Of a DNA stretch of 64,000 bases, positions 60,701-64,000 are shown one piece after another; position 1 is the stretch's first letter, and every line of letters starts with the position of its first letter. This DNA is from Symbiodinium microadriaticum (taxonomy: Eukaryota; Sar; Dinophyceae; Suessiales; Symbiodiniaceae): positions 49,231 to 113,230 of the forward strand of contig LSRX01000167.1 of assembly GCA_001939145.1 (NCBI GenBank), written 5' to 3'. The notes under the pieces were generated by a model. It saw nothing but the letters and a program-made list of their open reading frames with translations. It was not told the origin of the DNA and made no database searches. The position numbers and the translations under genes are program-made.

Positions 60701-62867
60701 CAAGTTCCTTCTTTAACAGGACCTGAAGAGCAACCCTCGCTGGTGTCTTTTGATGAGTTGTATCTGACATGCTTGGTTTTCTTTGAGCTCTGGACGCTCA
60801 AATTCTGATGTTCAGTCCTAACCTCCATAAGCCTTGCAACAACAAGACCCCACAGCCGACAAACCCCATTAACACGAAGAGAAACCACACACCGAAAGGA
60901 GACCGCAACACGGTTTCAGTGTCAGGTTCGGGGCTTCCCCGTGAGCAAAATCTAGGGGCCTGAAGAATCTCATGCTTCACCTTGAGCCCTAAATCCCTGC
61001 ACTCTAAACGGTGGAGCCTAGACGCTAAAGGGTTTAGGGTTTAGGGTGCAGGGCTAAAGCCGAATCCATGATTTGATGATTTAGGCTTCTATAGCACTTC
61101 TTGCTGCGAGTTTGAATATTCAGGCTTCTATAACAATTTTGTTGTGAGAGCACGGGATTAGGGTTCTGAGGAGTCATGTCGCCTTAAAGCCGAAGCATGA
61201 TTTGAACCCATGTCCCACATCCTAAGCCCCTATATGCCCAAAGTCCTCACAGAGCTATTGTAGAGTGTGGGTTTAGGGGAACTTAAACCCCACAGCACAA
61301 ACCGAAAGCCTCCGTGAATTTCTCAAACCCCGTCGCCTGAAGCTTGCAGCGCCCCCCCTCCCTCAAAACCCTACAACCCTACAACCCTAAACCCTAAACC
61401 CTAAAACTCTAAACCCCAAACCCTAAGCTCAAAACCCTACAACCCTACAACCCTAAACCCTAAACCCTAACACCCTAACACCCTAAAGCCCTAAACCCTA
61501 AAACCCTAAGCCCTAAACCCTTAAAACCCTCCGGCGCGTCTTGGAGGATGTAATTCACGGGCCGAGCTCGGTTTGGAGCTCGCACGTACCGCTGAAGCAC
61601 CGACTAAAAGCAGGGCACCGGCCTCGACTTGGTCCGGCTGTTTTGGGGGGTTTAGGGTTCAGGGGTTTAGGGTTTAGGGGTTTAGGGTTTAGGGGTTTAG
61701 GGTTTCGGGTTTAGGGTTTTGGGTTTAGGGTTTTGGGGTTTCGGGTTTAGGGTTAGGGTGTTAGGGTTTTAGGGTTGAGGGGTTCAGGGTTTGGAGGGGC
61801 TCAGAGGGTTTTGATGGAGCTTTGAAGGCTCATCGTGTTGGGGCTGTCGATCTTTTTTCTATTTCGGGTTGTAGGCATTGTAGGCTTAAAATCAAAGCCT
61901 AAACCCTAAACCCTGAACCCAAAACCCTAAACCCTAAAGGGTCGCAGGGTTTGAGAGTCTCCCTGGGCATGACGCAGCGGTTTATGTGCAAGCCACGGCT
62001 TAGGGTTTAGGGCTTCGGGTTTAGGGGTTTTAGGGCTTTAGGGTTTTAGGGTTTTAGGGTTTAGGGCTTAGGGTTTAGGGTTTAGGGCCGAGTCTTGCGG
62101 CTGGCTGCTCCTGGGATCATTTGTTTTGTCTGTGTCTGGAGGGTTTGCAACACTCTAAACCCTAAACCGGTTACATTGGTCCTTGCATTGATTCTGGGTA
62201 CTGCCTAGAAATAAGATTCCTGAAATATTCCGCTTGGTCCCGAAGCCGAACAAACCTTTTCACCCTAAAGCCTAGAACCCAAACCAACCCCCAAAACCCA
62301 AAACCCTAAACCCAAAGCCCTAGACCCTAAACACGACCCTAAACCCTAAAACCTTAACCCTAAACCCTAAACCCTAAAACCTTAACCCTAAACCCTCAAG
62401 CCTTAACCAAAGCCCTGAACCTCAAAGCGTTTCCTTAAACCACCAAAACCTACTTTTTCTGTGGGGCCCCTCAGGCGGATCATAAGAACCTACAAGGAAA
62501 GTTGGTTTCTGGTAGTTCGAAGCCTACACCTCAATCTCATTCTGGACCCGGGCGCTTCTCCCCAAAACTTCGAAACCCTGGGACCTCGGGGTTCACGGGG
62601 TCGGTGGCAAATCGCGAGGGTTCAGGGTTCAGGGTTAAGGGTTTAGGCGTTTATAGGGTTTAGGCGTTTATAGGGTTTAGGCGTTTATAGGGTTCAGGGG
62701 TTGAGGGTTCAGTGTTTTGGGGTTCAGGGTTTAGGGCTCGGGGTTTAGGGTTCCGGGTTTAGAGTATAGGGAGAGCCGGGAGCCCGACCACAGCCTCAAA
62801 GGTGCGACGTGGCAACTGCTTTAGACTTTCTCCACCAGCAGGCGCGGCCTGAGGCCCTCGGCCCCAC
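51712..62867 (+). CDS. Protein kinase gene (partial), at least six short exons over 11 kb
   Basis: Catalyses protein phosphorylation, judged from kinase subdomains met in order on one strand: glycine loop LGDGSFGYVFS (exon ending 51745), PVAVKVLR (54036-54086), a short alpha-C piece FSPENAAIQ (54631-54675), LRHPNLVNVLGIFEDH (56501-56552), hinge HYIVLELCSGGSLQ (58371-58428), alpha-E CDVATALDFLHQQ (62794-62867). The first five join with consistent phase. The Gly-loop to VAVK spacing (13 residues) and the Glu to HPN spacing (8) match canonical kinases, while Lys to Glu (13) is shorter than the usual 15-19. HRD, DFG and APE exons are absent and must lie beyond 64 kb. Introns of 0.5-2.3 kb (longer before alpha-E) are filled with TTTAGGG arrays and inverted-repeat elements. 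Subfamily not assignable; GGSL and alpha-E recall TKL or PLK/CDPK-like kinases. Confidence 0.75.
53217..53570. repeat. Composite of array, family B and family A fragments with 33-bp direct repeats
   Basis: GGGGAGGGTTTAGGGTTTAG followed by GGAATTCCATAGT occurs at 53231-53263 and, identically, at 53492-53524. TACTTGGAGGCCCT recurs at 53217 and 53382. A family B element (ACCTACCTTTTTAGGG...) lies at 53295-53365, and half of a family A element at 53520-53570. Confidence 0.75.
53571..53694. repeat. Inverted-repeat element, family D
   Basis: ACTTGGAGGCCCCAGGGGACTTAGTAAGTGGGTT ... AACCAACTTACTAAGTCCACTGGGCCTCCAAGTA. The following 94 bases (to 53787) duplicate 27342-27434. Confidence 0.9.
54036..54086 (+). 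CDS. Kinase exon: VAVK lysine
   Basis: Acceptor TTTCCTCTCATGCAG|G, donor AGAA|GTAAGG. Encodes CSVHGVEEPVAVKVLR. The lysine is the expected ATP-anchoring residue. 51 bases. Confidence 0.75.
54348..54453. repeat. Inverted-repeat element, family C (best copy)
   Basis: ATATGGGTAGTTCTCTAAATTAGGGTCCC ... GGGACCCTAATTTAGAGAACTACCCATAT: near-perfect arms of about 30 bp, in the intron between the VAVK and alpha-C exons. It is followed by a 42-codon open stretch at 54460-54588 (MSTVVNPNRDLPTATT...) that ends in CCCTAAA. Confidence 0.95.
54631..54675 (+). CDS. Kinase exon: probable alpha-C
   Basis: Acceptor GCGATACAG|A, donor CAAG|GTTTTC. Encodes RDPHHFSPENAAIQ. Chosen because its start and end phases fit both neighbours and the Glu falls eight residues before HPN. 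Least certain exon of the set. Confidence 0.5.
55135..55258. repeat. Inverted repeat around a 67-codon frame
   Basis: AAAGTTTCGTCGCACT at 55135 pairs with AGTGCGACGAACTTTCG at 55242. The open frame crossing it (55069-55272) is probably incidental. Confidence 0.5.
55878..56003. repeat. Inverted-repeat element, family D
   Basis: TTACTTGGAGGCCCAGGaGACTTAGTAAGTCG ... CGACTTACTAAGTCCCCTGGGCCTCCAAGTA. The sequence after its right end reads LLRDVQGLIRGGLSRR on + (to AAG|GTCTCT at about 56051), so the element end (CCTCCAAG|) may act as an acceptor. Confidence 0.85.
56085..56180. repeat. Inverted-repeat element, family B
   Basis: ACCTGTAgCCGgAAGGACCTACCTTTTTAGGGTTCCTTA ... TTCCTTAAAAAGGTAGGTCTTTTCGGTTACAGGT, flanked by CCCTAAA on both sides. 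Also at 62870 and 53295, with degenerate copies at 49601 and 42421. Confidence 0.9.
56501..56552 (+). CDS. Kinase exon: HPN motif and beta-4
   Basis: Acceptor CCTCGTCAG|G, donor CACCT|GTCCGG. Encodes LRHPNLVNVLGIFEDH; HPN-hydrophobic-V is diagnostic for the region after alpha-C. Confidence 0.78.
56574..56616. repeat. Short TTTAGGG-like insert bounded by 11-bp direct repeat
   Basis: CGGAAGCAAAT at 56574-56584 and 56606-56616 encloses CGGTTTGGGGTTTAGGGTTTA, 22 bases after the kinase HPN exon. Confidence 0.65.
56975..57065. repeat. GTGGTA minisatellite
   Basis: (GTGGTA)n with GTGGCC and GCGGCA variants; the Val-rich frame through it is an artefact. A CCCTAAA array follows at 57118-57160. Confidence 0.9.
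57571..57651. repeat. TTTAGGG array bounded by 20-bp direct repeat
   Basis: GGTTsTAGTTCGGCCTTTTG at 57571-57590 and 57632-57651 (one mismatch), each followed by a T run, encloses four TTTAGGG units. Confidence 0.75.
57718..58104 (+). CDS. Unassigned 128-codon open frame
   Basis: Begins MLVATSGDKLRLMRTPHCHD; later VLELEALRCKVWRPVLGECL and SCPTCSKAMNLP (a Cys-x2-Cys). It lies inside the kinase intron between the HPN and hinge exons. Codon use is less GC-biased than the credible exons and the minus strand is open too, so it may be chance or an old insertion. Confidence 0.25.
   Translation: MLVATSGDKLRLMRTPHCHDKKLIKHDGVLELEALRCKVWRPVLGECLDTFGSINLAPIVFAKKNTTQDPKQIETEVLSTTPRSGGGGIVDGTISWVGRKVVDPNRATSSSCPTCSKAMNLPALSTSY
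58371..58428 (+). CDS. Kinase exon: hinge and beta-5
   Basis: Acceptor GTTGCTGAG|G. Encodes HYIVLELCSGGSLQAAFLK; YIVLELCxGGSL is the classic hinge. The end is uncertain: GC after Q (58414) or GT at 58428. A CCCTAAA array precedes it and TTTAGGG units follow. Confidence 0.75.
58430..59772. other. Intron-like: arrays, family H copies, a 32-bp repeat
   Basis: TTTAGGG at 58434-58520 and 58915-58980; perfect G-strand array at 59415-59520. Family H element at 58570-58680. AAACTCCCCACCTGTAGTTT and the bases after it occur at about 59080 and 59284. Confidence 0.6.
59773..59877. repeat. Inverted-repeat element, family H
   Basis: TTTTAGGGGCCTTTAAATAATTAC ... CCCTATTCCAATTGTTAAGGCTCC. Confidence 0.8.
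59903..60003. repeat. Inverted-repeat element, family F
   Basis: AGAGACTCCAATATCCcTCAATTAAGGAAT ... ATATTGGAGTCTCT. It ends just before a coding island. Confidence 0.85.
60030..60144 (+). CDS. Candidate exon between two inverted-repeat elements
   Basis: Follows CGTGTGCAG. The best frame includes GTPEAIFDVATRSGHGGFQR then VLLSAPGL, ending G|GTTCTTG at the family G element. It lies inside the kinase gene between hinge and alpha-E; it could be a linker exon or belong to another transcript. Other + frames are also open. Confidence 0.35.
60145..60265. mobile_element. Introner-like inverted-repeat element, family G (GT...AG termini)
   Basis: Starts GTTCTTGTTAAGGAG and ends CCTTCCTTAACAAGAG; arms of about 13 bp. 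Coding-like sequence abuts both ends, and removing exactly GT...AG joins them in frame (APGL-A-NWVTDV). TTGGGT flanks both sides (60141, 60270). Confidence 0.6.
60266..60360 (+). CDS. Candidate exon after the family G element
   Basis: Reads NWVTDVTIEALVEATHAKCV then TRPNIRFFLLG, followed by GTCTTA. Strongly protein-like. It is either an insert in the kinase or part of a different gene. Confidence 0.42.
60408..60449. repeat. CCCTAAA run bounded by 8-bp direct repeat
   Basis: CCTCTTGC at 60408-60415 and 60442-60449 encloses 26 bases of CCCTAAA units. The repeat is short, so support is modest. Confidence 0.45.
60450..62640. other. Intron-like: arrays and small islands
   Basis: CCCTAAA at 61370-61515, 61895-61940 and 62275-62400; TTTAGGG at 61645-61790 and 62000-62090. 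Two AGGCTTCTATA motifs at 61087 and 61128 (ends of the element type at 43096). Islands on +: 61537-61575 (LRRVLEDVIHG, possibly kinase alpha-E-like but unsupported) and 61798-61850. Confidence 0.5.
62641..62692. repeat. 17-bp tandem repeat x3
   Basis: Three perfect copies of GTTTAGGCGTTTATAGG, a telomere-like derivative. Confidence 0.9.
62794..62867 (+). CDS. Kinase exon: alpha-E
   Basis: Follows CGACCACAG (or AAAG|G at 62801). Reads CDVATALDFLHQQARPEALG and ends CCAC|GTACCTG. DVA-x-ALDFLH is the helix preceding the HRD catalytic loop. The donor GT directly abuts the family B element. Confidence 0.6.
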
Positions 62868-63007
62868 GTACCTGTAACCGCAAAGACCTACCTCTTTTAG
62901 GGTTCCTTAGTTTAGTATGGTTTCCATATATAGTTCCTTAAAAAGGTTCCTTAGTATGGTTTCCATATATAGTTCCTTAAAAAGGTAGGTCCTTTCGGTT
63001 ACAGGTA
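62868..63007. repeat. Family B element with internal duplication, abutting the kinase donor
   Basis: GTACCTGTAACCGcAAAGACCTACC ... GGTAGGTCCTTTCGGTTACAGGT. An internal 47-bp segment (GGTTCCTTAGTATGGTTTCC...) is duplicated. Confidence 0.85.
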
Positions 63008-63919
63008 AGCCCTATACCCTAGGATTTTCTGCTGAAGCTTCCCGACAGGTGCTGTGCACCAACGCCCCTAAACCCTGAATCCTAGACCCGTTTTTTGCAT
63101 CAGTCGCTCCACAGTGTTTAAGCCTTCACTCCCTAAATGCTGGAACGCCAAATCCTATAGACCCTAAACCCTAAGCCCCTGAACCCCAAGAGTGCTAAGT
63201 CCCACACCCCCAATTCAGCGTAAGCCCTCATGCGTTGGGTTTGGCTTTGAGGTTCTTACAAAGACCACTGGGGCCATGGGTTTCAGGGTTTCGGGTTGGA
63301 GGTTTTGGAGGTTTGGGGATTTGGGTTTTTTAGGTCCAAGGGTTGCAAGCTCAGGGATGCGACGGGAGTTCGGTGCGCAGGCTTAGAACCTTGACCACCG
63401 CAATCCCTGAACCCTAAACCCTAATCCCGTATGTTGATGACGGGGGGCAACGTCTGAGTGTGCTTTTTTAGTGCAAGCCGCAAGGCAGAGACATCTCATG
63501 CGGAGAAAGTCCCACTGCACCAAAACAAAACCCCTAAACCCTAAACCTTAAACCCTAAAACCCTAAACCCCTAAACCCTAAACCCTAAAACCCTAAAACC
63601 CTAAAACCCTAAAGCCCTAAAGCCCTAAAACCCTAAAGCCCTAAAGCCCTAAACCCCAAGCCGAAACCCCGAAACCCTGAAGGCCAAGAGCCTTCTCACT
63701 TCTGGGTTTGGGGGATTCTGGGCTTTGCCGGGCTGCTCAGTGAGAAATGGCCGTAGACTCGTGGTAGCAGCTGTTTGGGGTTTAGGGCTTTAGGGTTTGG
63801 GGTTTAGGGTTAGGGTTTAGGGTTTAGGGTACAAGCAGCACGAGTGGTGGTGCTAAAATTGGCAGCTGTGGCATTTACAGTACCAAAGCACCAAAGCAGC
63901 ATGGTGCACTTCTCTCGCA
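63008..63919. other. Arrays and unique sequence, no supported gene
   Basis: CCCTAAA array at 63530-63665, TTTAGGG at 63775-63830. No HRD- or DFG-encoding exon found on +. Confidence 0.5.
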
Positions 63920-63924
63920 CCTCA

Positions 63925-64000
63925 CGTGCCTACCTACTTTCCTACCTACCTAACCTAACCTAACCTTGCCTTGCCTTGCCTTGCCTTGCCTTGCCTTGCC
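63925..64000. repeat. CCTAC/CCTAA/CCTTG pentanucleotide tandem repeat
   Basis: (CTAC)n passes into (CCTAA)3 then (CCTTG)n, continuing past the window end. Confidence 0.95.

Noticed and set aside
8100-64000. CRISPR array or bacterial operon features
   Set aside because: The regular short repeats are telomere-like without unique spacers, there are no cas-like frames, and the whole context is eukaryotic.
1-64000. Dinoflagellate spliced-leader relict sequences marking retrogenes
   Set aside because: I looked upstream of 15084 and at other island starts and did not see the conserved leader; not claimed.

Overview
This looks like nuclear DNA of a dinoflagellate, most likely Symbiodiniaceae or a relative. 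The evidence is: (i) a Ty1/copia polyprotein with a DTAC protease motif and a CX2CX4HX6C zinc knuckle; (ii) hundreds of dispersed TTTAGGG/CCCTAAA (Arabidopsis-type telomere) units; (iii) candidate exons that often end in GC, GA or GT donors and begin after AG, frequently AG|G; (iv) short inverted-repeat elements sitting at exon boundaries. Organism identity is inference. Short exons were called by eye, so most are candidates only.

Layout. 1-7.9 kb: a copia retrotransposon with a nearly complete pol, cut by the window start. 8.3-13.7 kb: candidate exons of a cysteine-rich (GCC2/GCC3-like) protein on +. 15.1-16.2 kb: an uninterrupted 367-codon frame for a two-TM protein with no recognised family, followed by a candidate minus-strand terminal exon. 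17-31.6 kb: scattered candidate + exons in a matrix of telomere-like arrays, with a terminal exon stopping at 31571 and a 548-base assembly gap at 21512. 33-36.2 kb: a + gene with unusually short introns (39-56 bp). 38-45 kb: exon sets in which inverted-repeat elements coincide with introns. 46.2-47.3 kb: a CATA microsatellite duplicated across an N. 51.7-62.9 kb: a protein kinase gene on + whose exons (about 45-52 bp) carry the glycine loop, VAVK lysine, alpha-C, HPN, hinge and alpha-E segments, spread over 11 kb. The HRD and DFG exons are not in the window.

The main observation is how the introns are built. Between exons the DNA is almost entirely telomere-like arrays plus at least ten families of 70-250 bp inverted-repeat (MITE-like) elements. 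Some elements begin with GT or GA and end with AG exactly where coding stops and resumes; one is flanked by a 9-bp duplication of the exon (introner-like). At least six telomere-like arrays are bounded by 8-20 bp direct repeats, and two interrupt inverted-repeat elements. Both classes therefore appear to have been inserted into pre-existing sequence, and genes here seem to be stretched by two insertion processes.
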